A stretch of 64,000 nt of DNA from Euptelea pleiosperma. Its lineage: Eukaryota; Streptophyta; Magnoliopsida; Ranunculales; Eupteleaceae. The notes under the pieces are model-generated. The model was not told the DNA's origin. It saw nothing but the letters and a program-made list of their open reading frames with translations, and ran no database searches. The first letter of the stretch is position 1. The number at the start of each line of letters is the position of its first letter. This document shows positions 12,494 to 23,492 of this stretch, in pieces. Location: positions 11,538,435 through 11,602,434 of the forward strand of contig CM068546.1 of NCBI GenBank assembly GCA_035048495.1, given 5' to 3'. The translations under genes were made by a program, and so were the position numbers.

Positions 12494-14191
12494 ATGTCAG
12501 CCATGGAGAACCATCAGTGCCCGAGTGTGTCTCAAGATGTCTTAGGACCTTCTCTTGCGACCTCTAGTTCCAATGAAGGTGTGATATTTACCAACATTTG
12601 TGTGATATTTATTATTTTTACTGGTTGTTGACATTATTATTTGATTATTTTAGGTTCCTTCAAGCAAATGAAAATTGTTTATTTCAATGATAATGGACAA
12701 CCTATTGGAGAACATTCGACATCTTTTGCCAGTGACCTTGGTTCAATTACACGGACACATTGTCCTATTGTCTATCAAGACTGGGGAGATGTGCCTAATC
12801 ACATCAAGGAGAGGATTTGGAAGCTCATCACGGTTAGTGGGTTATTCATTTCAATTCTACTTGCGTGCCATTCAGTTTGCAGTTTTATTAATCTATTAAT
12901 CTTCCAATAGGATGAATATACTGTTACCGCGGCATACAAAAAACTTATCTTCCAAAGAGCTAACAAATATTGGAGACAATTCAAGTATCAACTTCGATCC
13001 AAACATTATGATAGATATGATACGGATGAGGAAAGAAAGAAAAAATGCCCACAAGGTGTTAGGCTAGAAGACTGGGACAAATTTGTTGGTAGCCAGTCAA
13101 CCCTTGAGATGCAAGCTTGCCGGAAGAAATGCAAGTCTGCGAGAAAGTCTATGAAAGCCCCACACACATCTGGTAGACGAGGTGCAGCAAGAACAGCAGA
13201 GGCTTTGGTAATTTGTGTTTCATATTAATTTATCGTAATTCATTGAAATATTATGTTTTGCTTATGTCTTGTATATCCTTAACAGAAAAAGAGGGATCCT
13301 ATTGCCATCGTCACTAGGACAGATGTGTTCTTGGCTACTCATTTTCGTAAAGATGGGTCTTGTCCTACACTGGAGATCACGAATAAACTGGTGAATATTA
13401 TAATTTGATAGTCTTTTTCAATATAAATGCAACTTTAAATATTCAATTTAGTATTGCTTTTACAGGAACAAATAAAAGCAATTGTTGCTAGCGACCCCTC
13501 TAGCACCAGCTTAGACCTAGACCATGATCCTGTTGCACAAGTTTTTGGTCCTGAGGGAAAGGGTTGCGTACGTGGCATGGGTATCGGTGTTTCTAGGAGC
13601 TCTCTTTTATCTTCAGCTCCTGCTAGGGATCAACTTCAGCAGGAGAAGAAGACACACCTTTCTCTTCAAGATCAGATTTCTACTCAAGGACAAATGATTA
13701 CGGAGCTGAGGCTACAAATTACTGCTCAAGGACAGATGATGGGGGATCTAAGAGAACAAATTAATGCTCTAGGGCCACGTAGGTCATTTTCCACCGATTC
13801 TGCCACCTCTCATGTATGAATTCATTTCTCATTAGTTGTTTCCAGTACATTATGTTATGTTTGAAATAAAAAATAACTTTTAATGTCTTGTTTATAGTCA
13901 TGGGTGCAATCGAATGTGCGATCGTCACCGCTTGAAAAAGCTACAGGAGTTCCATCTTCACGAGTGGAGATGCCTTGTGAGTTGTTATCGTTCGGTGGTA
14001 GGATTGTTGCCACTGGGAGGGTGCTGAGAGGAGGTTCTCCTAATATAGACGTGTATAGGATTATCATAGATGTCGTGGATGATGTTGATGCATGCTTGTT
14101 TTGTCCAAACACGTCATTGTCGGTACTTGGAGATGTGGAGTTGGGCACAATTATTACATGGCCCAAAATTTTTACACGCCTCCTTTCATAG
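12494..14191 (+). CDS. TNPA / Transposase_24-like CACTA second protein, six exons
   Basis: Exons 12494-12578, 12654-12832, 12911-13207, 13286-13390, 13466-13813 and 13898-14191 join with correct phase into 435 residues with no stop. The central part (YKKLIFQRANKYWRQFKYQL, RLEDWDKFV, HTSGRRG) matches plant transposase family 24 (Ptta/En/Spm). It is followed by FGPEGKGCVRGMGIG, a Gln-rich coiled coil with two QGQM repeats, and a C-terminal DUF8039-like domain (IVATGRVL, ITWPKIFTRLL). In En/Spm the second protein binds subterminal repeats; that role here is inference. It lies 172 bp after the transposase on the same strand. ATG 12494 follows an AG acceptor-like site; ATG 12479 is an alternative. 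Confidence 0.8.
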
Positions 14192-14842
14192 TTAGGTATG
14201 CCAAAAATCCTATAATTAAAATTAACACGGTCTTTGCTTTTTTTGTTGTTGCAATTGGTAAACTAAAATAATTTTTATTTCTTTTGTAGGAGGTGGTGAC
14301 CTTGTGGAGATGTAGGAGTTGGTATCTGTTTTTCATTGTCATATCATAGTTGAAACGTTTGATGATTAATATTCAATATCAATTCCATTGACTGTTTTAG
14401 CATGCTCTGTTTTGGGTGTTGGTTGTCTTGTTCTTAATCCTTTTTGCAGATTTCATTCCAAACAGCATGGTAAAAAGGGTACATAATGGAGTTTCTTGTT
14501 CATAGTGGTAGGGGTGTTTAGGCTGGTAATGAAAAAAACAACCTTGAGATTGATCCACCTGTGGAAGTAGAGAGATCCCTTGTCTCCATTACCACTTGTA
14601 AGGTACCTTCTATTTCTTTTCTTTTTTTCCCATCTTCCATACCCAGAATCAGGGTAGGCAAGGGACCATGGTCTTCTGAGGATAATTTTACTTTTTTGGG
14701 GGTTGGTCTTGGTTCAATGTTAGAGCTTGCCAAGGCTACACTATTGTAAACTGAGCTTTTGTTGTTGTTGTTTCAGTAGCAGCTGAAACTTCGAGTTCAC
14801 TTTGGCTCAACAGCGCTGTTGACTTCACTCACTTCGTGCAAA
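14192..14842. other. CACTA interior, no recognised gene
   Basis: Contains short splice-like segments, for example an AG acceptor near 14775 followed by an open GCTGAAACTTCGAGTTC stretch. No domain is recognised. It may be the 3' UTR of the second gene or decayed captured DNA. Confidence 0.3.
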
Positions 14843-15043
14843 CCATGGTAAGACTGTTTTATGATCAATCAGATCTGACAATTGTTTGCGTTATTTTAAG
14901 AACAATCTGGTTTATGTGCTTGATAGGTAAATTGAAGGCAAAAAATGCAGATAGATTTTAATCTTCCTTGTTCTTCTCTATTATTGTTCACTAATTACGA
15001 AAAATCTGATATAACTCCGCATGAACAAATGCAAATTCTGAAA
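14843..15043 (+). repeat. left arm of 201-bp inverted repeat inside CACTA
   Basis: Starts CCATGGTAAGACTG and is the near-perfect reverse complement of 16670-16870. Arms of about 200 bp around a 1.6-kb core that includes a host exon are like Mutator-type (Pack-MULE) ends. No clear 9-bp flanking duplication was found, so the class is uncertain. Confidence 0.85.
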
Positions 15044-16464
15044 ATATTCATTGCTCTCTTGATTGTTCACATGGACTATCGTTAGTGGTTTGTATTGCGG
15101 ATGTTTGTATTTTTAAGATGAAACTGAGCTTATGTGTTCGATCTGTTAAAACAGCCCCTTTTGATCATCCCCATATCGTTTTGAGTGGATCCTCGCATTC
15201 GTTCTCTGATTTTTCAGAGATGCATTTGGTTTGTAGTTTTGAGAGACTGTTCATCACTTGCAATCTTTGGTAGAAATCTTCTACCAAAGATTGCAATAGT
15301 TGGTAAAATTTACATTTTGTATTGAAAGTGTAATAGTTGGTAAAATTTTCAGGTCAATCCTAAGTTTGTTGTTAGCATTTGGTAGGAAGCACACAACATT
15401 AGACGGAGCAGGCAGTTCTATCCTTGCTCCATTGATCTGTGAAGAATCATGGCGTGTAACAAAAATTAACTTGAAACATGCATAATTCCTGGAGAATGGA
15501 CAGGTTTTGGGTTTAAATCCCCATTCTCCCCCCCCCCCCAAAACCCTGATCTCAATTTACAATTCCATCTAACACGTATGTTAGTGTTAGAAACCAACCT
15601 TGCATCACATCATTGCTTTCAATCTGGTGAAACACAAAGAACAGTGTTATGTGGTCATGTAGTTATAAACTTGTGCAAATGAAACCATTCTATTCATCTC
15701 TTCATATCTAGATTGATGCACTTCTAATTTTACTCATATTTTTAGCAATTTAAATTACATATTATTACCGTATTTATTTATTTTACCGTTAAGTGTCATG
15801 TGGACATTGTAAATTTCTAGAAAGATTTGTGCTCTTGTTTACTGAGAAAATGGAAGGAGCAAGAGATGACACATCTACAAAGAACAAAGCAGTTTGGATG
15901 AGCTGGCTAGACTTTACTCAAAACCTTAATAATGACACAGTCATGCATGGGCTTGTTAGAATTTCTGGTTATAGACCCATCTTGTCACCTTTGTATGACA
16001 TGTAAGCTAAGTGCTTGACTGCCCAGGCTCTCAGAGAATTCCAAAACATGTCCCTTACCTGACAGTTATAGAATGTATAACTGTCCTAATTGCTGCTAGG
16101 CAATCCAGTGAGAACCGTTAACAACACCAGCTTACATCTTCTGCAAACCGTATTCATAAAGATCTGTCTTCATTCCCTAGTTTGTTTGGTGTTTTTTGAG
16201 GTGACCTATTATTATTAACCTTTATTTTCTTCTGGAACAAAAAGTAGAATATTTTAACTGCTACAACTTTGCTATTGCCCTTTTTCCTGGTTATGCTGTT
16301 GGTGAAATACAATTCTAAAAAATCTGCCCTCGAATCCCTATTTTTTGGGTCAGTTTTGGTGTACCTATCATTCACCTTCATTTATTCTGGAATGAAATAT
16401 AAATTGTTTAAGTTTCTATTGTTTTGTAAGTTGGGACTTTTTTTTTCTTCTTTCTTAAATACAG
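15044..16464. other. core of the nested inverted-repeat element, unassigned DNA
   Basis: Contains a homopolymer of nine C near 15531 and open stretches such as 15850-16005 (MEGARDDTSTKNK) with no recognised family. It probably holds intron and exon pieces of captured genes, but only the S14 exon at 16465 can be named. Confidence 0.35.
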
Positions 16465-16538
16465 GTGGAATGAAGGTCAAAGCTGACAGGGATGAATCTT
16501 CACCATATGCAGCCATGCTTGCAGCACAACGATGCAAG
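16465..16538 (+). pseudogene. RPS14: captured exon of 40S ribosomal protein S14 (uS11)
   Basis: Translation gives [19 protein letters not shown] then AAQRCK, the highly conserved core of cytosolic uS11, with three residues missing between AAQ and QRC. It is preceded by a pyrimidine tract and ACAG acceptor, and followed by AAG/GTGTGT donor, so an internal exon was captured with intron flanks. No other part of the gene was found nearby. It is a transduplicated fragment within the nested inverted-repeat element of the CACTA, not a functional gene. Confidence 0.85.
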
Positions 16539-16669
16539 GTGTGTATTTTAGTTTTGATACTAAAAAAGTTAACTTTTTGACTTGAAAGTCAACTGGGTTG
16601 ACTACATTTGGCATTGTGCATGAACTGTTTATAATTTACGTTTTTCAGAAGTTATCGCCTTCACCTTAA

Positions 16670-16870
16670 TTTCAGAATTTGAATTTGTTCATGCGGAGTT
16701 ATATCAGATTTTTCGTAATCAGTGAACAATAATAGAGAAGAACAAGGAAGATTAAAATCTATCTACATTTTTTGCCTTCAATTTACCTATCAAGCACATA
16801 AGCCAGATTGTTCTTAAAATAACGCAAACAATTGTCAGATCTGATTGATAGTAAAACAGTCTTACCATGG
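16670..16870 (-). repeat. right arm of 201-bp inverted repeat inside CACTA
   Basis: Reverse complement of 14843-15043, ending TTACCATGG. A third copy of the tip sequence (GTGCAAACCATGGTAAGACTG) occurs at about 16906-16926 in direct orientation to the left arm, followed at once by its own inverse. Confidence 0.85.
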
Positions 16871-16929
16871 CTGCAAGTAGTTAATTAAGAGTCCAGTAAC
16901 AGTGAGTGCAAACCATGGTAAGACTGTCT

Positions 16930-17140
16930 TACCATGTTCCTATCCCATGGTGGACCTACAAACCAAAATCAGCCTGATTAGTAATTTATAAGTGTTGCAT
17001 CTTTGTACCTCAAATACTGCTCAAATTCTCCCAGTTGAAATCAGCCCATGAAAATAAGTCCAATCCAAAGCCTATAAATCACTAATCAGGCTGATTTTTG
17101 GACTGTAGGTCCACCATGGGATAGGACAAACATCCATACA
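16930..17140. mobile_element. MITE, family A, nested in CACTA
   Basis: Inverted ends share CCTATCCCATGGTGGACC and AATCAGCCTGATTAGT. The segment lies between two copies of GAGTCCAGTAACAGTG (about 16890 and 17146), which is longer than a normal target duplication. The same end motif (GTGGACCTACA, AATCAGGCTGATTTTTGG) recurs in at least eight other places in the window. Confidence 0.7.
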
Positions 17141-17676
17141 GTCAGAGTCCAGTAACAGTGTGCCACGTGGCTTATATTGTGTCCCTGTCATTTTAGATCT
17201 GTCAACAGAGCCCGACCCATTCGGAAATACATGGCACATTTGAGTATCAACAACTTTGCGATCTTAAGACCTGAGTCAATGTCGGTGAACAAACCTAACT
17301 TAGGAACTAGGTCACATCCATATTCTCACATGTATTGCAGCTCCTTTATGAAGGATGGCCCTTAGATTTCTATTTTTTTTACTATTTTTAAACAGAAAAA
17401 GTGGTTAGAACCTTACCTCTTTTTGCCACAATACAGAGAAGCTATTAGGCTGGATATGTTCTCTTTGGTGCAAGCCAATGCGCTTGTTTTGGGCACAATC
17501 TTTTGCCTTTCTTACTATTGTAAATATACACGTCAAGGATCTCGGGTTTTGGCCCTTGCATACAAGAATCTGGTTCTAATACTTCCACATGTACTTATTA
17601 ACTACAGGCTTCTCTTCTAACTTTGTATCCTCTTTCTTTCTCAGGTGAGATTTCCTCAAGGCATTGAAATGTTGTA

Positions 17677-18050
17677 CTCTCTAGGGGTAGCTCACTTGCA
17701 AAGCAGGGAACTGCCACTGCACTTGCCCATCTATCCCACCAATCCAACTTGTCCATAATTGATGCCACAATCATCTCCAAGCAGCTGTGGCTACCCAGAC
17801 TCTTCCCCAGCATGTCATGGTGCTGCTCAGCCTCAGTACCAGATCTGTGCTGTCCATGGCTCCGCCTGTTCATCTAGGAACACCTTCTGCCTTGTCAAGG
17901 CTGACGCAGTGAGACCACTGGTGCAGACACTAAACGACACAGATTCCGGTGCCTGCCATTCTAGAGGTGCTGGAAAAGGGATCCGTGTCCGCCAAAGAGC
18001 GAATTCTAGCAGGTTTTGTTGAGTTAGATAAGAGATTGGGAGGTCTGAAG
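17677..18050 (+). pseudogene. captured fragment of a U-box/armadillo E3 ligase gene
   Basis: Open pieces read GSSLAKQGTATALAHLSHQS, then WCCSA, then AVHGSACSSRNTFCLVKAD with AVRPLVQTLN, then VPAILEVLEKGSVSAKER and LDKRLGGLK. This resembles the armadillo-repeat half of plant U-box ligases of the PUB42-44 type. The pieces are in different frames, and the segment before VPAILEV appears to have lost some tens of codons. An intron-like TTTCTTTCTCAG precedes it. It is a decayed captured fragment in the 3' part of the CACTA element. Confidence 0.6.
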
Positions 18051-18254
18051 GATTCAATAGGATTGATGGGGAAGAAGTTTGATCTTTTTACCATATTGAT
18101 GAGATTGCAAAGTCGGTGTTAAACGTTTGATGATTCAATGCCAATTCAATTTACTGTTCGATGGTTGTTTTCTTTGTTATAACAATATGTAATGCATTTA
18201 AAAAAAATTCAAAAAATACAAATTTCAAAAAATCTAGCTATTTTTCAAAAAATA

Positions 18255-18467
18255 AATAAATTTCAAAAAATGACACACCAAATGTGTTGTTATGAATGGA
18301 CATGCCGAGTGTGTCATATTTTTGACAAAAATAAAGACATACCATGTGTGTCCACAAGAAAAAAAGACACTTCTATAAACAACACACCTTGGGACACACT
18401 AGGTATGTCCTTATTTCACAAAAAGGACACACTAGGTGTGTCTTTTTTTTGTGATTTTGGTGTAGTG
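18255..18467. repeat. palindromic subterminal repeats at CACTA right end
   Basis: About five imperfect palindromes of the form GACACACTAGGTGTGTC (clearest at 18424-18441; others near 18269, 18300, 18337 and 18392) lie within 200 bp of the right terminus. Such arrays are binding sites for the second CACTA protein in characterised elements; binding here is inferred. Confidence 0.75.
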
Positions 18468-18470
18468 CTT

Positions 18471-20620
18471 GTAAAGAAGGTCTATGATAGTGAACAAGTA
18501 AGAAGGCACTTTGAATGCCATGTTTGGATCACTGTGTCGCAGTCATTCAAAGTCGGAGAGCTCCTAAGGTCCTTGATAAAGCGATTCCATGAGTCGAGGA
18601 AAGAGCCACTTCCTGAAGGGATCGAAGCAATGGAACACATACAGCTCATTGACACACTAAGGGAGTATTTGCAGCAAAAGAGGTATGTGGTTATTCTTGA
18701 TGATGTATGGAGTGTTGAATTGTGGAATTCCATAAAACATGCGTTACTTGATAATGACTATGGTAGTAGGGTAATGGTCACCACACGCCTAAGTGATGTT
18801 GCTTTTTCTTGCGTGGAATCTTCCAGTCATATCTACCATCTTGAACCTCTACCTCACAAAGAGGCTTTGGACCTCTTCCTTATTAAGGCTTTTGGATCAA
18901 ACTTTGGGGAACTTTGTCCTCCAGAATTGATGGAGTTGTCTGTTAAAATTATAAATAAATGTGGAAGATTGCCTCTGGCAATTGTGGCAATAGGTGGTGT
19001 TTTGCTATCGAAAAACAAAACTGTTTACGAATGGAAAATTTTGCATGACAATCTTCCTTCCGAGTTTGAAAAAAAGAGTGTAATGAGAATCCTTTCACTG
19101 AGTTACCATGATCTGTCACCTCACCTTAAATCTTGTTTCTTGTACTTTGGTCTTTTTCTGGAGGATTATTCTATCGGTTTTGACCGACTTACTCAGTTAT
19201 GGATTGCTGAAGGATTCGTGATAGGAAAGCAAGGTAAAACATTAGAAGAGGTTGCAGAAGACTACCTCAACGATCTCATACATAGAAGCTTGGTTCAAGT
19301 AGATGAGTTTAATGCACCCGACGACCTTGAAATGAGAACAGTTCGAGTCCATGACGTTATACGTGAGTTCATTCTTTTGAGGTTAGAGGATGAGAGTTTT
19401 TGTGTTGTTGCGGATAAGAACACAGGTACAAGTTTGCGTGAGAAAGGGAATGGACGACGTCTATCAATCCACTTCAACAGTGTTGGTGAAAATGTTGTAG
19501 AAAGCACAAATCCTTCCTGCATTCGTTCCTTCCTCGTGTCTGGGTTGTATGATATGGATGAGTTCCCCAATTCCTTGTACACACTTCTTTCAAACTTTAG
19601 GCTATTGAAGGTATTTCACTTGGAAGATGCACCTTTGGAGAGTTTTCCCAGTGAAGTAACAAAGCTATGCCATTTGAGGTATTTAAGTTTGAGGGGTACA
19701 AGGATTCGAATGCTTCCGAATTCCCTAGGGAAACTACAGAATTTAGAAACATTGGATCTTTCACAGACTTGTGTAGTTGAGTTGCCGATTGTGATCTTAA
19801 GGCTTCCGAAACTACGACATCTTTATGCTTATCAAACCAATTATTATAAATCTCACGGAAGTTTGGATTCTTTGGGAGGAGTTAAGGTGCTGAGGGAATT
19901 GGATGTTTAACAGCCCTACAAACTTTGTTATATGTAGAGGAGGCAAACTCAAAGGACATTAGCATATTTACAGATTTGGAAAAATTGAGCCATTTGAGAA
20001 AGCTAGGCATCACGAAACTGAGAAGAGAAAGTGGGAAGGATCTGTGCGCGTCCATTGCCAAGATGAACTGCCTTCAATACTTGAATGTCAGTTCAATAAG
20101 AGAGGAGGAGGTTCTTGATTTGCAATTTATATCATCTCCTCCCCCACATCTTCAGGATCTAACTTTGTGTGGACGTTTAAACAAGTTGCCCGACTGGATT
20201 TCCTCCATGTGTAATAACATTGTCAGAATAGATCTACTTTTGTCGAGATTAGGAGAATCTCCCATGGAAGTACTTCAAACTTTGCCCAATCTAACTTGTC
20301 TCCGATTCGATAAAGCATACGATGGAGAGATGTTAGGTTTTGGGGCAGAAAAATTTCAAAAACTGAAGTGGTTATTCTTATATAACTTAGGCATGCTGAG
20401 TTCAGTGACAGTGGAGAAAGGTGCAATGCCTTCCCTTCAACAGCTAGAAATTGGGTGGTGTTGGCAGTTAAAGGAGGTGCCTTCAGGAATCGCACACCTC
20501 ACCAACCTCAAAACTCTCTGCTTTGTTGGGATGCCGGAGGAATTGAAGAGGAGAGTTGTGGGAGAAATAGGTGAAGATAATTGGATAGTGAGGCACATAC
20601 CACTAGTCTCTTTCTCTTAG
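18471..20620 (+). pseudogene. NLR copy 1, 3' part: NB-ARC and LRR
   Basis: Continues the frame of 6090-6701. Motifs in order: RNBS-A (HFECHVWITVSQSF), kinase-2 (YVVILDDVW), RNBS-B (GSRVMVTTR), GLPL (CGRLPLAIVA), RNBS-D (CFLYFGLFLED), an MHD-type VHD (VRVHDV), then LRRs from about 19590. A one-base deletion near 19889 shifts the frame and gives a stop at 19908-19910. The remaining LRR continues to 20620 in the next frame. Repaired on paper, both parts would give about 920 residues, like copy 3. The upstream open frame runs back through the transposon end to 18192. Confidence 0.92.
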
Positions 20621-21560
20621 GAGATTCGCGTGATGGAGGATATTTTTCACAACCGTCTTCAATAGCAGCGGAGCATTACTGGTGAGTTTTTTTCACATCC
20701 ACCGTCGGTGACTTTCAAATTTGTATTATGTAGTATTCGTAATAATTTTCTATAAAAGAAAATACACGGTCGAGGCCATTGACCACTGGATATTTAAGAA
20801 ACCAACGGTCTACAGAGGCAAGGTAAAATAGTTGTTGCCTCGTGGACCGTGGATCTCTTGAATCCAACAGTGAATGGCCTCAACACACATATTTGTGTTC
20901 GGTTATGAGTAGGGTAGCTCGACTCTTCTATAAATTACTCTTTGATCTAGATGAGCTGGTCAAGGATTCATCCAGCCCAAGAATGCTTGGTACGCCCCTT
21001 AATGGACCAACACACAAAAAACTAGTTGGATTGATTATTTATGGCCATTGGATTTGATCATTTTTCACAATTGATTCCCAGCCGTCGTATTCAAGCAATT
21101 TTTGTGGTACTCAAATCCGATGGATAAAAATCACCAATCAGGCTGATTTTTGGTGTGTACGTGGAAAGATTTATCTTGTGACTTTTTTTGGGGTTGATAT
21201 CAAATTTTGATATCAGGGGTGGGGATCAAAGTTTTTGACATTCCTCATGTACAACGGTACAGGTCGAAGTCCATGAATGCGTAGGCAGATCAACTTGGTC
21301 CAGCTGAGGTGCACTGATTTTCTCATTTCTCTTTTTGTGCAGATGAATTTTTAGGATGGGCTGAAGCAAAGCAGAAGATCGAAAATGAGTAAAATGGTAT
21401 TGGGGAAGATCAATCAAAGCCCAGCTCACTGCTTTGATTGGGGAAGATCAATCAAATCTACTCTTTGCTACATGCCACATGGCATTTCTATTTGTTAAGA
21501 GATTTAATAAGGGTTTTAGGACCCACATGAAACCTTGCATTTCTATTTGTTATTTTGCTT
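20621..21560. repeat. duplicated 3' flank of NLR copy 1, with MITE
   Basis: The flank matches 31718-33000 and 42282-43985. It shares GATTCGCGTGATGGAGGAT (with copy 3), an embedded MITE-like segment (about 20999-21165, AATCAGGCTGATTTTTGGTG) and the GGGCTGAAGCAAAG block. The three flanks differ by insertions, which helps order the duplications. Confidence 0.75.
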
Positions 21561-21971
21561 GCTTACTGTACGTGTCTGTACATTTGGGGGGCAATAAAAT
21601 GCCCATGAATGTGTGTGATGATCGAAAACACGGCTTCTCCATCAGATGGTTACAACTGTTTTATCAGCTTGATTTTCTAGCACGTAAATGTCTCAGGTGT
21701 GGCACATGTGCATCACTGTGTCTAGGCGTATTGTGTTATAAACGTACGTCACCATCTGTGTTGAATTATGAATAGCTCGATTATATTCAAACTCGAGATA
21801 AGGCAAGCTTTCATCCCAGGTGTTTGGATGCTTGGAATTATAGCCTCAAAGGACATGCACTATCGTTCTATTTACAACCTCTGTTTATCCATCTATCTTT
21901 GGATGGCAAGCGGTACTCTGTTTCGGCTTAATGTCCATCATCTCCCACAAGGATCTTCAAAAACAACTCAA

Positions 21972-22214
21972 GAATCAATCATCCCAATCTGAAATTATGG
22001 AAGTAGGCAACCTAAAATTCTTTCTAACATGTTGGAAGAACAACTTTATAGTTTCTTCACCAGTCCCAGTCTTCTTGCATTGAATGAGGCTCACCATCTT
22101 TCTAAAATGATCTACAACCAACAAAAATTTATCATGTATGCCCAGATTTTGTCTTTGGTGATGACTACTACTAAAAGTCATAAAGATCTCAGTTCTCAAT
22201 GAAGCCATAAACAT
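21972..22214 (-). pseudogene. Ty3/gypsy integrase fragment
   Basis: Minus-strand reading contains DKFLLVVDHFRKMVSLIQCK, EETIKLFFQHV and LPTSIISDWDD, the core of a gypsy integrase around the catalytic D region. The neighbouring residues (ASLRTEIFMTFSSSHHQ) look chimeric. No LTR, RT or RNase H is found next to it; it is an isolated relic. Confidence 0.7.
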
Positions 22215-22269
22215 AGGATCTCGGTTAAAAACTGCACTATTTCTCCTCCTGAGGCAAGAAAATGGATGT

Positions 22270-22560
22270 CTACTTTGTCTTGCAACTCATCCGAGTTGAC
22301 TCACGATTCAGCCTAGTCACCCGTTTAAAGGCCGAGTCCAGTCAAAACTCAAATTTTTTCTGATTTTCTAAATATTTTTTGTATTTTTTTCCTATTTTCA
22401 AAGTTTTTCTTAATAAATATTATTTTTATTTATTTAAATAAATAATAATCAATTTAATGACTCACCGAGTCGACTCCCGAGTCATCGAGGTGACTCTGCC
22501 CAATGGACTTCAGAGTCAAGTCCGAGTTCCGAGTTTTAGAACATAGATACAAACATAAAA
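22270..22560. repeat. element with iterated GACTC/GAGTC motif
   Basis: Both ends are rich in CGAGT/ACTCG (for example ACTCACCGAGTCGACTCCCG and its relatives near 22290), around an AT-rich core. The right end reads GTTTTAGAACATAG. It resembles other repeats of this window in which a short motif is iterated on both strands near the termini. Confidence 0.45.
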
Positions 22561-23156
22561 ATAATCAAATCCACCACTTGGATAAAAAGAAATTGCAATA
22601 TTAATGATCAAAATTTCCTACATTCTACTTTTATTATCTCCACTACCAACTATATACCAGTAATACGTACCAGCACGAATTCAACCAATATGTTCTCTAA
22701 TCCTGTAAGTCACAGCATCACCCTACAATTCAACTAATATGATCTCCAACCAACGTACGTATCCACATGTATTTGATCTCCATATCAACATATAATGGAT
22801 TGTATAATCACTTGCGATTAAAAAAATAGTATTTATTTGAGGAGAATAAGTATGGAAGAGCAAGTTAGATTGAGTATAGTGTGAGTATGAGAGATGATTT
22901 GAAGAGAATATGGGTGGGCATATATAAGAGTAGATAAATGGGCAAACGCCCTTTCAAATGGTGTTTGACTGGGGGTATCATCAATTTTCGATAAAATGTT
23001 TACAGATTAGGATCAGTGGCTCGGACATTAATCATGAATAATAACACTATTTCTAATAAATCATGTGGCTCTAATTAAACAACATGATCTTCAAGGGGTA
23101 GTGCACCTTTGATTAAAAAAAAATTTGTTTACAAAATTATAATATTTTTTTGGGTC

Positions 23157-23492
23157 AAGATCAAGGGACAACCATTTTGGCAGACCCACATAGAAGATGA
23201 ATAAATAGCTGATTCCATATAGATCACCCCAACAAAAAATCAGTCCATTCTGAAATTTCTAACCCCATCAAATTTGGTTTTCAAGTTACACCGTAAAAAT
23301 AGATGGTCCATATTCTTTAACTTCCAAACCAGTCTATGAATATCAGAATGATTTGAATTTTTGTGAGAAAGATCCCTCACCATAGAGATCATCCTCACCA
23401 AAAATCATCCGTTGATTCATCTTCTATGTGGGTCTGCTAATTGGGTGTCAAAAATAGTTGTCAAAATTGGTTGTCAACCGATGGCGAACCTA
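23157..23492. mobile_element. MITE, family B
   Basis: Inverted ends share GACAACC and GGCAGACCCACATAGAAGAT. The inner part (CACCCCAACAAAAAATCAG) recurs at 58464-58770. About 335 bp, no coding potential. Confidence 0.7.

Larger units (their letters stand above)
6702..18467 (+). mobile_element. CACTA (En/Spm-type) DNA transposon, 11,766 bp
   Basis: The left end reads CACTACACCAAAAT and the right end reads ATTTTGGTGTAGTG, a 14-bp perfect terminal inverted repeat. CTT occurs on both sides (6699-6701 and 18468-18470): a 3-bp target duplication as expected for CACTA elements. Removing the element plus one CTT restores the NB-ARC frame, so the borders are exact. Inside are a TNP2-like transposase gene, a TNPA/Transposase_24-like gene, captured host gene fragments, nested repeats, and palindromic subterminal repeats at the right end. 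Its genes run in the same direction as the disrupted host gene. Confidence 0.97.

Noticed and set aside
14843..16870. Confident call of a Mutator element
   Set aside because: Arms are long enough, but flanks TCGTGCAAA and CTGCAAGTA are not a 9-bp duplication; left as an unclassified inverted-repeat element.
22295..22540. CRISPR-like or satellite array from repeated GACTC words
   Set aside because: Words are irregularly spaced and on both strands; in plant DNA an end-iterated repeat element is a better reading.
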